A stretch of DNA of 64,000 bases from Pseudomonas sp. G.S.17 (lineage in GTDB: Bacteria; Pseudomonadota; Gammaproteobacteria; Pseudomonadales; Pseudomonadaceae): NCBI RefSeq assembly GCF_038096165.1, contig NZ_CP151076.1:6011501-6075500 (forward strand). Reading direction: 5' to 3'. The translations under genes and the position numbers were made by a program. The stretch's first letter is position 1; every line of letters begins with the position of its first letter. Shown one piece after another: positions 8,772-18,258 of this stretch. The notes beneath the pieces are model-generated. The model saw only the letters and a program-made list of their open reading frames with translations, did not search any database and had not been told where the DNA came from.

Positions 8772-10424
8772 TTACGCAGACTGATCCGGCTGGCTTTCGC
8801 TGGACAACGCGCCGGTATCGGCCGTTTCCAGCACCGCGTAGGCGCTGCTGCAGAACAGCGAGTTCAGGCGCTTCATGTCGGCAATCAGCTCCAGGTGCAG
8901 CGAGCTGGTTTCGAGGCTCTGCACCACTTTGCGTTGCAGACGACTGACGTGGGCATGGGCCAGACGCCGCTCCTGGGCGCGAAAACGACGTTTTTCGCGC
9001 AGCAACTGGCGGGCGCTTTCCGGATCGCCGCTGAGGAACACCGACAGGCCCAGGCGCAGATTCGACAATAGCTGCGAATGCAGCCCGGCCAGCTCTTCCA
9101 GGCCAACTTCGGAAAAGGAACGGCGTTGCGAGGTTTTTTGCTGCTGGATCTTGCGCAACATGCGCTCGACCAGCCCGGCCGCCAGTTCCAGGTTGATCGT
9201 CAGCTCGATGATTTCCGCCCAGCGTCGGTTGTCCTGCTCGCTGAGATCTTCCCGAGGCATCTGCGCCAGATACAGCTTGATCGCGCTATACAGCGCTTCG
9301 ACGTCGTCATTGAGGCGGCGCATTTCCTGGGTAACCGCTGTTTGGGTGCCGCGCAGCACTTCGAGCATCGAGCTGAGCATGCCTTCGATCAGGTCGCCCA
9401 TGCGCAGGGTTTCACGCACCGCGTTGGCCAACGCCAGACTGGGTGTCGACAGCGCCGTGAGGTCCAGATGGCGCGGTTTGGCCAGGCCGTTGACTTCGGG
9501 CCGCTCCGGCAGAATCGCCGAGCAAAGCCGCGCCATCGGACCGACCGTGGGCAGCATCAGCAGGCAGCGCGCGGTGTTGTAGGTCAGGTGAAAGCCGATG
9601 ACCATGTCTTGCGGGCTGAAACCCAGGGTGTCCATCCAGCGCACCAGCGGATCGAGCACCGGAATGATCAGCAGCAGACCGAACAGCTTGTAAAGCAGGC
9701 TACCCAGCGCCACTTGCCGCCCGGCGACGTTCTGCATGCTGGTGCTGAGGAACGCCAGCAAACCGCTGCCGATGTTGGCGCCGATCACCAGGCCGATGGC
9801 CACCGGCAGGCTGATGATTTCCGCGCCGGCCAGTGTCGCAGTGAGCAATACCGCAGCGAGGCTGGAATAGGAGATCAGCGCGAACATCGCACCCACCAGC
9901 GCATCGAGCAGCAAATCCCCGGTCAACGAGGCGAACAGCACCTTGACCCCGGCGTTCTGGGTAATCGGCGCGGCAGCCGTGACGATCAATTGCAGCGCCA
10001 GCACGATCAGCCCCAGGCCGATGCCGACGCGCCCAAGCTGGCCGATGCGCGTCTGCTTGCGCGACAGGAAGAAAATCACCCCGAGGAAGATCAGCAGCGG
10101 CGACAGCCACGACAGGTCGAAGGTGAGGATTCGCGACATCAGCGCGGTGCCGACGTCGGCGCCGAGCATGATCGCCAGTGCCGGTGTGAGCGCCATCAGG
10201 CCTTGACCGACGAACGAGGTGACCAACATCGCCGTGGCGTTGCTGCTCTGCACCAGCGCAGTGACCAGAATGCCAGCAATGAAAGCCAGCGGTCGCCTGG
10301 ACATGTTCTGGCTGATGACTTGACGCAGTTGCGAGCCGTACACCCGAAGGATGCCGGTACGCACGATGTGTGTGCCCCAGATCAATAGGGCGACCGCTGA
10401 CAACAAATCGAGCAGGGTCAGCAT
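8772..10424 (-). CDS. Na/Pi cotransporter family protein with PhoU-like C-terminal domain
   Basis: This 550-residue protein has an NptA-type membrane part (about residues 1-310) with the two QSS-type inverted repeats: ALVQSSNATAML early, and a second repeat near SYSSLAAVLLTATL. A helical cytosolic PhoU-like domain follows (about 330-540). It likely moves phosphate or a related anion with sodium, or exports phosphate as E. coli YjbB does. The open frame extends nine codons further, but the ATG at 10424 with GGGGGC eight bases before it fits homologues (MLTLLDLLSAV). It stands alone between the peptidase and terC. Confidence 0.87.
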   Translation of the reverse strand: MLTLLDLLSAVALLIWGTHIVRTGILRVYGSQLRQVISQNMSRRPLAFIAGILVTALVQSSNATAMLVTSFVGQGLMALTPALAIMLGADVGTALMSRILTFDLSWLSPLLIFLGVIFFLSRKQTRIGQLGRVGIGLGLIVLALQLIVTAAAPITQNAGVKVLFASLTGDLLLDALVGAMFALISYSSLAAVLLTATLAGAEIISLPVAIGLVIGANIGSGLLAFLSTSMQNVAGRQVALGSLLYKLFGLLLIIPVLDPLVRWMDTLGFSPQDMVIGFHLTYNTARCLLMLPTVGPMARLCSAILPERPEVNGLAKPRHLDLTALSTPSLALANAVRETLRMGDLIEGMLSSMLEVLRGTQTAVTQEMRRLNDDVEALYSAIKLYLAQMPREDLSEQDNRRWAEIIELTINLELAAGLVERMLRKIQQQKTSQRRSFSEVGLEELAGLHSQLLSNLRLGLSVFLSGDPESARQLLREKRRFRAQERRLAHAHVSRLQRKVVQSLETSSLHLELIADMKRLNSLFCSSAYAVLETADTGALSSESQPDQSA

Positions 10425-10600
10425 ACAAAGAGCCCCCTGAGGTTTGCCCAACCGGGCAAAAAAGTGAAGGTGCAGCGTGTAGCGAGCGAAGCGATTATGA
10501 GCAGCGCTTGACTAAGGCCATTGGCCTGCAAGCATCGCATAGCCTTCGGACCGATTGAAACAAATCTGTCATAAATCAGTGTTCTAGCCTTCGCTCAATG

Positions 10601-10627
10601 AAAAACGGGGCTCGCATGGAGCCCCGC
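10601..10627 (-). terminator. Rho-independent terminator of terC
   Basis: On the minus strand the sequence CGGGGCTC, five bases, GAGCCCCG is followed by five T. It lies about 20 bases past the terC stop. It is a strong stem with a correct T tract. Confidence 0.85.
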
Positions 10628-10645
10628 TTCATAGAGTGTAACGGC

Positions 10646-11413
10646 TTATTGGCCGGGCACATCCTTACGCAGTTTGACCGGATCGCTCTGGGCCTTTTTC
10701 TTGGCCGTGGCCATGCGCATCTTGATGTTGATGGCTTCCACCGCCAGCGAGAACGCCATGGCGAAGTAAACGTAGCCTTTTGGCACATGCACGCCAAACG
10801 AATCGGCGATCAACACCGTACCGACGACGATCAGGAACGACAGGGCCAGCATCTTCAGCGATGGATGCTTGTCGATGAAGCTGCTGATGGCGCCCGCGCA
10901 GACCATCATCACCAGCACGGCAACGACGATGGCGGCGATCATGACCGGCACGTGGGAAACCATGCCGACTGCGGTAATCACCGAATCCAGCGAGAACACG
11001 ATGTCGATGATCGCGATCTGGATGATGGTGTAGATGAACTGACCACCCTTGCCTTTCGGCTCGTCGATGGTTTCTTCTTCACCTTCCAGGCCGTGGTAGA
11101 TCTCTTGCGAGCTTTTCCAGAGCAGGAACAGGCCACCGAAGAACAGGATCAGGTCGCGGCCGGAGAAGCCCTTGCCCATGATCGAAAACAGTTCATCGGT
11201 AAGGCGCATGACCCAGGTGATCGACAGCAGCAACAGGATTCGCGTGACCATGGCCAGCGCCAGGCCGAAGATCCGGGTGCGCGGCTGCATATGCTTGGGC
11301 ATGCGGCTGACCAGGATCGAAATCATGATGATGTTATCGATGCCCAGGACGATTTCCAGGGCAGTCAGGGTGAAGAAAGCAATCCAGATTTCAGGATTGG
11401 TCAGCCATTCCAT
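10646..11413 (-). CDS. TerC family integral membrane protein
   Basis: This 255-residue protein has about seven membrane helices and the TerC hallmark ALEIVLGIDNIIM near the N-terminus, mirrored by IAIIDIVFSLDSVITAVG in the second half. The acidic residues in these two segments (GIDN, SLDS) form a metal-binding site. Members are linked to metal, mainly manganese, efflux and to metalation of exported proteins; the older tellurite-resistance name is historical. A strong terminator follows. The citrate carrier gene lies 69 bases upstream in the same direction, with a short hairpin between them. Confidence 0.9.
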   Translation of the reverse strand: MEWLTNPEIWIAFFTLTALEIVLGIDNIIMISILVSRMPKHMQPRTRIFGLALAMVTRILLLLSITWVMRLTDELFSIMGKGFSGRDLILFFGGLFLLWKSSQEIYHGLEGEEETIDEPKGKGGQFIYTIIQIAIIDIVFSLDSVITAVGMVSHVPVMIAAIVVAVLVMMVCAGAISSFIDKHPSLKMLALSFLIVVGTVLIADSFGVHVPKGYVYFAMAFSLAVEAINIKMRMATAKKKAQSDPVKLRKDVPGQ

Positions 11414-11443
11414 AGGTATTCCTTTGAGCGGTTAAACTCTCAT

Positions 11444-11461
11444 GGCCTGCAATGGCAGGCC
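11444..11461 (-). terminator. Hairpin between citM-like gene and terC
   Basis: GGCCTGC, four bases, GCAGGCC forms a perfect 7-base-pair stem in the 69-base gap. On the minus strand it is followed by ATGAGAGTTT, so the T tract is weak. It may attenuate read-through from the citrate carrier into terC rather than stop it. Confidence 0.4.
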
Positions 11462-11482
11462 TTGAGGCAAGTGATCCGATTT

Positions 11483-12790
11483 TTACAGACTGCTGTACAG
11501 AGGGAAAATCCCCATCAGCAAGGCGGCAAACATTATGCACAGGCAAACCAGGACTGCCCACTTCAAGGTGAAGCGCTGGTGATCGCCGAACTCGATACCG
11601 GCCAAGGCCACCAGCAGGTAAGTCGATGGAACCAGCGGGCTGAGCAGGTGAACCGGCTGACCAACAATCGAAGCGCGGGCCATTTCCACCGGGCTGATGC
11701 CGTAGTGGGCAGCGGCTTCGGCCAACACTGGCAACACACCGTAGTAGAAAGCGTCGTTGGACATGAAGAACGTGAACGGCATGCTGACCAGCGCAGTAAT
11801 CACTGCAAGGTAAGGGCCGAGCGCGTCCGGAATCACTGCCAGCAGGCTCTTGGACATGGCATCGACCATGCCGGTGCCGGACAGGATACCGGTGAAAATA
11901 CCGGCCGCGAAGATCAGTCCGACCACTGCCAGCACGCTGCCTGCGTGGGCGGCGATACGGTCCTTTTGATCTTGCAGGTTCGGGTAGTTGACGATCATCG
12001 CGATACTGAAGGCGATCATGAACAGCACCGGCAACGGCAGCAGCCCCATGATCAGCGCAACCATCAGGGCCAGGGTGAGCAGGCCGTTGAACCAGATCAG
12101 CTTCGGACGACGCGCGCCGGGGAACTGGGAAACACTGATTTCGCTGTGATCGACTTCGTCATCCACCAGATGCAGTTCGCCCAGACGAGCACGTTCGCGT
12201 TTGCCGTAGAAGTAGGCGATGACCAGAATCGCGATCACGCCGAAGGCCATGGCCGGGATCATCGGGACGAAGATGTCCGAAGGGTCCACATGCAAGGCGC
12301 TGGCAGCGCGTGCGGTCGGGCCACCCCAAGGCGTCATGTTCATCACGCCACCGGCCAGAATGATCAGGCCCGCCATGATGCGCGGGCTCATGCCGATGCG
12401 GCTGTACAGCGGCAGCATGGCCGCGACGCAGATCATGTACGTGGTTGCGCCGTCGCCGTCCAGGGAAACCACCAGCGCGAGCACGGCGGTGCCCACGGAG
12501 ACTTTCACCGGGTCGCCTTTGACCAGCTGCAGGATCTTGCGCACCGCCGGGTCAAACAGGCCCGAGTCGATCATCAGCGCGAAATAGAGAATGGCGAACA
12601 TCAACATCACGCCGGTTGGCGCAAGTTTGGTGATGCCGGTCAGCATCATCGGGCCGATGTCGGACGCGAAGCCGCCGAACAGGGCAAAGACGATCGGCAC
12701 CAGAATCAGGGCAATCAACGCCGACAGGCGCTTGCTCATGATCAGGTACATGAAGGCGACAACCATGGCAAAGCCGAGGAAGGTCAACAT
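11483..12790 (-). CDS. CitMHS family citrate-metal/proton symporter
   Basis: This 435-residue transporter has about twelve hydrophobic segments. Family marks are SLDGDGATTYMICVAAMLPLY, GGVMNMTPWGGPTARAA and SNDAFYYGVLPVLAEAA, as in Bacillus CitM/CitH. It takes up citrate complexed to Mg2+ or another divalent cation with protons. The ATG is preceded by CTGGAGTAATTCCCT. No two-component or porin partner genes are adjacent, so its control is not visible here. Confidence 0.9.
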   Translation of the reverse strand: MLTFLGFAMVVAFMYLIMSKRLSALIALILVPIVFALFGGFASDIGPMMLTGITKLAPTGVMLMFAILYFALMIDSGLFDPAVRKILQLVKGDPVKVSVGTAVLALVVSLDGDGATTYMICVAAMLPLYSRIGMSPRIMAGLIILAGGVMNMTPWGGPTARAASALHVDPSDIFVPMIPAMAFGVIAILVIAYFYGKRERARLGELHLVDDEVDHSEISVSQFPGARRPKLIWFNGLLTLALMVALIMGLLPLPVLFMIAFSIAMIVNYPNLQDQKDRIAAHAGSVLAVVGLIFAAGIFTGILSGTGMVDAMSKSLLAVIPDALGPYLAVITALVSMPFTFFMSNDAFYYGVLPVLAEAAAHYGISPVEMARASIVGQPVHLLSPLVPSTYLLVALAGIEFGDHQRFTLKWAVLVCLCIMFAALLMGIFPLYSSL

Positions 12791-13122
12791 AGGGAATTAC
12801 TCCAGGCGGAACGCGACTTGGGAAAAGGCGAGGGCGACGAATCAGCTCAACAAGAGCGGCGCGTGGAGTCGGAGCGGAGTCAGGGCGTGCAGGAGGACAT
12901 TGCAGGGCATCAGGTTCACCATTGTTGTTGTTGACTGGGCCATTGAGCGCGAGAAAAACACTCGTTTGGCTGACCGGTCTGTTGCCGGCGGTGAAAGGAT
13001 CCTAATGGGCCAAACTTTCATCCAGCTTTCGCTGCCCGAACCACTGATCATTTGTTGCGAAGACAATTTCCGGCGGCAGCGGTCACAGGTAGTGTCGGCG
13101 CTGACCGCAAAGAGGAGGGGAT
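12791..13122. other. Intergenic region, divergent promoters presumed
   Basis: These 332 bases separate the divergent citrate carrier and GFA genes. I see no convincing coding region, no REP unit and no strong hairpin. A GTTGTTGTTG run lies near 12923. Promoters for both flanking genes must be here but none has a clear sigma70 consensus. Confidence 0.5.
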
Positions 13123-13524
13123 ATGAGCCAGATACATTCCGGTGGCTGCCATTGCGGCAGTCTGCGTTATGAGTTCGATGCGCCCTTGCAGGACATCGCC
13201 CATTGTCATTGTTCGATCTGCCGACGGACCTCGGGCGGCATCGTCATGACCTGGATAACGGTGCCGTTGACGTCATTCAAGTGGGTTGAAGGCAGCCCGG
13301 CGACCTACGATTCAGGCCCGACCTGCGTGCGCTATTTCTGTGGCAACTGTGGCGCGCAACTGGCGCTGTTTTCCCGCAACAGCCCCGAAGAGATGGACGT
13401 GACCATCGCCACCCTCGATCACCCGGAACAGGCACCCGCCGACCGCCACATCTGGACCGCCAACCGCTTGCCGTGGCTGCATCTGGACGAGCATTTGCCA
13501 AAAGAGCCGGGGGAGACGTTGTAA
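13123..13524 (+). CDS. GFA family protein (glutathione-dependent formaldehyde-activating-like, zinc-binding)
   Basis: This 133-residue protein has the Mss4-like fold seen in the Gfa family. The cysteine pattern GGCHCGSLRY, then AHCHCSICRR and YFCGNCGAQL gives the two zinc sites. The family name derives from S-(hydroxymethyl)glutathione synthase, but most members, including short ones like this, have no proven reaction. A clear ribosome site (GAGGAGGGGAT) lies directly before the ATG. It stands alone and is followed by a repeat. Confidence 0.9.
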   Translation: MSQIHSGGCHCGSLRYEFDAPLQDIAHCHCSICRRTSGGIVMTWITVPLTSFKWVEGSPATYDSGPTCVRYFCGNCGAQLALFSRNSPEEMDVTIATLDHPEQAPADRHIWTANRLPWLHLDEHLPKEPGETL

Positions 13525-13541
13525 GAGCGATTTGCTCCCTT

Positions 13542-13643
13542 TGGTAGGACCGGACTTGTCCGGGAAGGCGTCGGCCCGGATACGGAAATCCGTCAGTCAG
13601 ATCAGCACCGGCAGGGCGGCCTTTTCGGGGACAAGTCCTACCG
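13542..13643. repeat. REP-like inverted repeat, variant of the GTAGGACCGG family
   Basis: The arms GGTAGGACCGGACTTGTCCG and CGGGGACAAGTCCTACCGGG face each other across about 60 bases. The core differs from the other copies (ACTTGTCC in place of CTTCAGCC). It lies between convergent genes and may stop transcription from both sides. Confidence 0.75.
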
Positions 13644-13671
13644 GGATTGCAATCAAGGTGCCATGGCGGTT

Positions 13672-15072
13672 TTACTGCGGCGCAAACTGAGAAGCCAGTT
13701 CGCGCAGCAGCACTTCGGCTTCCAGGACCTTGCGCACCGAATCTTCGGCTTTTTCGCGGCTCAGGCCCAGGCGCTCGAACAGTTCTTCGGGAATCTCTTC
13801 CTTGGGGCCGGAACCGATGCCGTTCTGGCGTAGCAAACGCACCGACAGATACACCAGATTGGCGTACTCGGAGTGTTCGCCGTCATAAGACGGATCGTGC
13901 TGAAAGCGCAGCGCGGTGGCCAGTTCGTCCGGCATGTCCCAGTAGCGCATCAGCCAGGAGCCGATCTGTTCGCGGCTGATGCCCAGCAAATGCTGCTCGA
14001 CATAGCTGTGATGCAGGTGCGGGTTGACCTCCAGCTGGCGGCAGATCAGCGAGAAATGCGGCGGGAACACGTGGGCCAGCAGCAGATAGCCGAAATTGTG
14101 CAGCAGACCGCCCAGGTAGGTGAGGCCGGCTTCGGGGCGTTTGGCGCGAGGCATCGCGCGAGTCAGGCCCTCGATGACCGCAGCGGTGTAGATCGACTGC
14201 TGCCAGTAAGGTGTGGTCTGTTGCGGATGATCCTTGGGCAGGCTGAGGGTTTTGCCCAGCGCCAGGCCCAGCGCCAGATTGATCACCAGATCGAAACCCA
14301 GCACGCGCACGATGGCGTCTTCCACCGAGCGAATCTTGCCGGTCGACGCGTAATACGGCGACGCCGCCCAACTTACCACTTGAGCTGCCAACGCCGGATC
14401 GGTTTCGACCACGCCGGTAATGTCATCGATAGTGGCATCGGGATCGACGCGCAGCTTGATGATGCGCTGCGCCGTTTCGGCCAGCGGCGGGATTTCAAGG
14501 GTCGCTTCCAGGCGCTGCTGGATGCGCCGCGCCGTGAAGGCGTGCATCGCCTGGGTGATTTCTTCGCGGTCGTCGTCGGGACGATCCAGGTTGGGATGAA
14601 TCGTGCTCAACAGCTCGCCGAAATGCGCAGCGCTGGCTTTGTTGAGCATGGTCTTGAAGTCTTCACTGCTGATTTCCAGCAGAATGCCCGGTTCCCCGGA
14701 TCCAACCAGCACGGTTGGCTCGTGCAGCAGGCGCTCTTCATAGAGACACGGTGAGCTGGTCAGCGCCGGGATGCCCGGCAGCGTGTGCAGGCTGTGTTTG
14801 GCCAGCATGCGCAGCAAACGATCATGAGGGACCGCCGTCAGCTTGCGGCCGGTCAACTCGGTGATCCGGTTCAGATCCAGCAACTGATTTTGCGGAAACA
14901 GGATCAGAAGCGCGCCGACAGCGTCCTCGACCAACACCGCCTGCACCTTGCGCTCTGCAGGCAGGTGAGTGTCCTCAAGAACTTCGCTGTAGCTGATCGC
15001 TAGTTTGCCAAGCAATTGACGAATAACGGTCGGCGCATGGGGAGCGTCATCAACGTGGGCGACTTCTGTCAT
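13672..15072 (-). CDS. YbaK-like (aminoacyl-tRNA deacylase) domain fused to HDOD domain
   Basis: This is a 466-residue cytoplasmic protein. Residues 1 to about 155 resemble the YbaK/ProX editing domain (VIRQLLGKLAISYSEVLED, later LTGRKLTAVP, VLVGSGEPG). From about 190 to 400 there is an HDOD domain (EIPPLAETAQRIIKLR, DPALAAQVVSWAASPYY, LGGLLHNFGYLLLAHVFP). HDOD proteins are non-catalytic HD relatives that act in signalling. Whether the YbaK part still deacylates tRNA is not known. The ATG at 15072 is the first possible start. It lies downstream of recG on the same strand, 86 bases away. Confidence 0.85.
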   Translation of the reverse strand: MTEVAHVDDAPHAPTVIRQLLGKLAISYSEVLEDTHLPAERKVQAVLVEDAVGALLILFPQNQLLDLNRITELTGRKLTAVPHDRLLRMLAKHSLHTLPGIPALTSSPCLYEERLLHEPTVLVGSGEPGILLEISSEDFKTMLNKASAAHFGELLSTIHPNLDRPDDDREEITQAMHAFTARRIQQRLEATLEIPPLAETAQRIIKLRVDPDATIDDITGVVETDPALAAQVVSWAASPYYASTGKIRSVEDAIVRVLGFDLVINLALGLALGKTLSLPKDHPQQTTPYWQQSIYTAAVIEGLTRAMPRAKRPEAGLTYLGGLLHNFGYLLLAHVFPPHFSLICRQLEVNPHLHHSYVEQHLLGISREQIGSWLMRYWDMPDELATALRFQHDPSYDGEHSEYANLVYLSVRLLRQNGIGSGPKEEIPEELFERLGLSREKAEDSVRKVLEAEVLLRELASQFAPQ

Positions 15073-15158
15073 GGTCTGTATCCAAGTTCCTACAATCGCT
15101 GAAGTATAACCAGCTTAGTTATTCAGAGTGTGAAGCACTCATCAAAGCCTGACCCGCA

Positions 15159-17234
15159 TCACACCTGACCATATTGCTGGCCGTGTCGCAGCCAGCGCTC
15201 CAATAGCGGACTGACATGTTGCGGCCAGCGTTCGAGCAACGCTTGCGCGGCGTCACGCACCGCAGGCAACAAGTCTGCGTCGCGCATGAGGTCGGCCACC
15301 TTGAACTGCAGCAAGCCGGTTTGCCGGGTACCGAGCATTTCGCCGGGGCCACGCAGCTCCAGGTCTTTTTCGGCAATGACAAAGCCGTCGTTGGTTTCGC
15401 GCATGATGCCCAGGCGCTGACGGCCGATCTGTGACAATGGCGGGTGGTAAAGCAGAACGCAATGACTGGCTGCACTGCCCCGACCGACACGCCCGCGCAA
15501 CTGGTGCAATTGCGCCAGCCCCAGACGCTCGGGGTTTTCGATGATCATCAGGCTCGCGTTGGGCACGTCCACGCCGACTTCGATGACAGTGGTCGCCACC
15601 AGCAATTGCAACGCGCCTTGCTTGAACTCCGCCATCACTGCGGCTTTCTCGGCGGGCTTCATGCGCCCGTGGATCAGGCCGACGCGCAATTCGCCCAGGG
15701 CGCTGGTCAGGTCTTCAAAGGTTGTCTCGGCTGCCTGGCAGGTCAGTTCTTCGGATTCTTCGATCAAGGTGCAGACCCAATAGGCCTGACGCCCTTCGGC
15801 GCAGGCCGCGCGCACCCGCTCGATCACTTCGATGCGCCGGGTATCCACTACCAGCACGGTATTGACCGGCGTTCGGCCCGGCGGCAGCTCATCGAGGATC
15901 GAAGTATCAAGATCGGCGTACGCGCTCATGGCCAGGGTTCGCGGGATGGGCGTTGCGGTCATGATCAACTGATGCGGGCACATCAGGCCGCCGACGCCTT
16001 TTTTGCGCAGGGCCAGACGTTGCTGCACGCCGAAGCGGTGCTGCTCGTCGATGATCACCAGCGCCAGATTCTTGAACTGCACTTCGTCCTGAAACAGCGC
16101 ATGGGTGCCCACCACCATGGGTGTGCCGCCCGCAATCTGCGCCAGCGACGCAACCCGCGCCTTGCCCTTGAGCTTGCCCGCCAGCCACGCGACTTCAATG
16201 CCCAACGGCTCAAGCCAGCGCTGGAAGTTGATGAAGTGCTGTTCGGCGAGGATTTCCGTGGGCGCCATCAGCGCCACCTGATAACCGGCTTCCAGCGCCT
16301 GCAACGCCGCCATCGCCGCAACCACGGTCTTCCCGGCGCCGACATCACCCTGAATCAGGCGCAGCATCGGTTCGGGCTGGCTCAGGTCATAGGCCACTTC
16401 ATTTCCGACACGCTGTTGCGCACCCGTGGGCGGGAAGCCCAGATTATCGAGAAATTGCTTCGGCAGCTTCTTCGCCAGGGGCAAGGCCGGGGCGCGCTGG
16501 GAACGCAGGCTTTCACGCAAGCGCTGCTGCGACAGTTGATGGGTCAGCAGCTCTTCGAAGGCCAGGCGGTGCTGCGCCCAATGGTGGCCGATAGCCAACT
16601 CTTCAACATCGGCGTCGGCCGGCGGGTGATGCAGGTAACGAATCGCGTCGTCCAACGGCGCCAGTTGATAATCCCGCGCCAGCTCTTCAGGCAGCCAGTC
16701 AGGCAGGCTTTTCGGACCCAGCATCGCCAATGTCTGCTGGGACAATTGACGCAAACGTTGCTGGGTCAGGCCTTCGGTAGTCGGGTAGATCGGGGTCAGG
16801 GTTTGTTCGACGGGCGCGGGTTCGGCGCCGGTCAGGGCGCGGTATTCCGGGTGATAGATTTCCAGTCCGGACGCGCCAGGACGCGCTTCGCCAAAACAAC
16901 GCAAATGGGTGCCGCGCTTCATGCCTTCCTTCTGCGCATTGCTGAAATGGTAGAAGCGCAGACTCAAAGTGCCAGTGCCATCGCCCAGCCGCACCAGCAG
17001 ACTGCGCCGCTTGCCCATGACCACGTCGGCGCCGCTGACCACACCTTCGATTACCGCGTCCTGTCCAGGTCGCAGCTGGCCGATGGGCACCACACGGGTG
17101 CGATCCTGATAACGCAAGGGTAGGTGGAACAGCACGTCCTGCAGGTTTTCCAGACCGACCTTGGCCAGTTTTTCAGCCATGGCCTCGCCGACGCCCTTGA
17201 GCGCCGTGACCGAAACCGTGGAAAGCTCGCCCAT
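15159..17234 (-). CDS. recG: ATP-dependent DNA helicase RecG
   Basis: This 691-residue helicase remodels stalled replication forks and branch-migrates Holliday junctions. It has the wedge/OB domain at the N-terminus (about 10-170), Walker A GDVGAGKT near residue 290, the DEQH box (LVIIDEQHRFGVQQR), TATPIPRTLAM and the C-terminal TRG region (NDGFVIAEKDLELRGPGEMLGTRQTG). The open frame runs 15 codons further up into oxyR, but homologues start at the ATG at 17234 (MGELSTVSVTALKGVG), eight bases after the oxyR stop. oxyR and recG are therefore probably cotranscribed, a linkage known in pseudomonads. Confidence 0.95.
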   Translation of the reverse strand: MGELSTVSVTALKGVGEAMAEKLAKVGLENLQDVLFHLPLRYQDRTRVVPIGQLRPGQDAVIEGVVSGADVVMGKRRSLLVRLGDGTGTLSLRFYHFSNAQKEGMKRGTHLRCFGEARPGASGLEIYHPEYRALTGAEPAPVEQTLTPIYPTTEGLTQQRLRQLSQQTLAMLGPKSLPDWLPEELARDYQLAPLDDAIRYLHHPPADADVEELAIGHHWAQHRLAFEELLTHQLSQQRLRESLRSQRAPALPLAKKLPKQFLDNLGFPPTGAQQRVGNEVAYDLSQPEPMLRLIQGDVGAGKTVVAAMAALQALEAGYQVALMAPTEILAEQHFINFQRWLEPLGIEVAWLAGKLKGKARVASLAQIAGGTPMVVGTHALFQDEVQFKNLALVIIDEQHRFGVQQRLALRKKGVGGLMCPHQLIMTATPIPRTLAMSAYADLDTSILDELPPGRTPVNTVLVVDTRRIEVIERVRAACAEGRQAYWVCTLIEESEELTCQAAETTFEDLTSALGELRVGLIHGRMKPAEKAAVMAEFKQGALQLLVATTVIEVGVDVPNASLMIIENPERLGLAQLHQLRGRVGRGSAASHCVLLYHPPLSQIGRQRLGIMRETNDGFVIAEKDLELRGPGEMLGTRQTGLLQFKVADLMRDADLLPAVRDAAQALLERWPQHVSPLLERWLRHGQQYGQV

Positions 17235-17242
17235 GGCCCGAC

Positions 17243-18166
17243 TTAGCTCGCTTCGGCTTTCGGACGCGCGACGGAACACAGCCGCACGGAGTCCGCGAGG
17301 ATTTCAATCGCTTTAGGCCGTGGAAAGCTTGCGCGCCAGGCGATGGCCACGGTACGAAACGGCACCGGTGGCGTCAGCGGACGAACCTCTATCACGCCCG
17401 GGGCATAGTGATGGCTGTCGACAGCGGACATTGGCAGGATCGAAATACCCAGGCCGGACGCGACCATGTGGCGAATGGTTTCCAGTGAGCTGGATTCCAC
17501 CGTGGTGTGTCGTGCGCCTTCGCTGCCTTTGACCAGCGTCGGGCAGGCTTCAAGCACCTGATCCCGGAAGCAGTGACCTTCGCCCAGCAACAGCAGGCTC
17601 TTGTCGTTGAGCGCCGAGGCATCGATGGAGTCTTTCTTGGTCCACGGATGGTCTGCGGGCATCAAGACGTAGAAGGGTTCGTCGTACAGCGGCAGCGTCA
17701 GCACATCGGCTTCGTTGAACGGCAGCGCAATGATGATCGCGTCCAGTTCACCGTTGCGCAGCTTGTCGCGCAGGATATGGGTGAAGTTTTCTTCGATGTA
17801 CAACGGCATTTGCGGCGCGACGCGATGCAGCTGCGGAATCAGATGCGGGAACAGGTAAGGACCGACGGTATAGATCGCGCCGACCTTGAGGGGAGCGGTC
17901 AGCTGGTTCTTGCCGGCCTGCGCTAGTTCGCGGATGCCTTGAGCCTGTTCGAGAACCTTCTGCGCCTGAGCGACGATGCCTTCGCCGACCGGAGTCAGGC
18001 GCACGGCGCTCTTGCTGCGCTCGAAGATCAGCACACCCAGTTCGTCTTCCAGCTTCTTGACGCCCACCGACAATGTCGGCTGGCTGACGTGGCAACGTTC
18101 AGCCGCGTGGCCGAAATGCTGTTCCTGGGCGAGGGTAACGATGTAGCGCAATTCTGTGAGAGTCAT
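17243..18166 (-). CDS. oxyR: Hydrogen peroxide-sensing LysR-type regulator OxyR
   Basis: This 307-residue regulator has an N-terminal winged helix (residues 1-60, HVSQPTLSVGVKKLEDELG) and a sensor domain with the redox pair Cys199 (GEGHCF) and Cys208 (EACPT), the exact numbering of classical OxyR. On peroxide exposure the two cysteines form a disulphide and the protein activates catalase, alkyl hydroperoxidase and related genes. recG follows by eight bases and tonB lies 93 bases upstream on the same strand. Confidence 0.96.
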   Translation of the reverse strand: MTLTELRYIVTLAQEQHFGHAAERCHVSQPTLSVGVKKLEDELGVLIFERSKSAVRLTPVGEGIVAQAQKVLEQAQGIRELAQAGKNQLTAPLKVGAIYTVGPYLFPHLIPQLHRVAPQMPLYIEENFTHILRDKLRNGELDAIIIALPFNEADVLTLPLYDEPFYVLMPADHPWTKKDSIDASALNDKSLLLLGEGHCFRDQVLEACPTLVKGSEGARHTTVESSSLETIRHMVASGLGISILPMSAVDSHHYAPGVIEVRPLTPPVPFRTVAIAWRASFPRPKAIEILADSVRLCSVARPKAEAS

Positions 18167-18258
18167 AGCATGCGTCCATGAAGTTGCGGCCCCAGCATAG
18201 CGGCTGCAATCGATAGACGCACGTTATCAAGGCCACTCCTGTGTATCAAAACTGCGTT

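Noticed and set aside
10598..12934. Long plus-strand open frame (778 codons) across terC and the citrate carrier
   Set aside because: It is antisense to two well-supported transporter genes and its product is His/Gln/Arg/Asp-rich, the usual mirror of GC-rich membrane protein genes.
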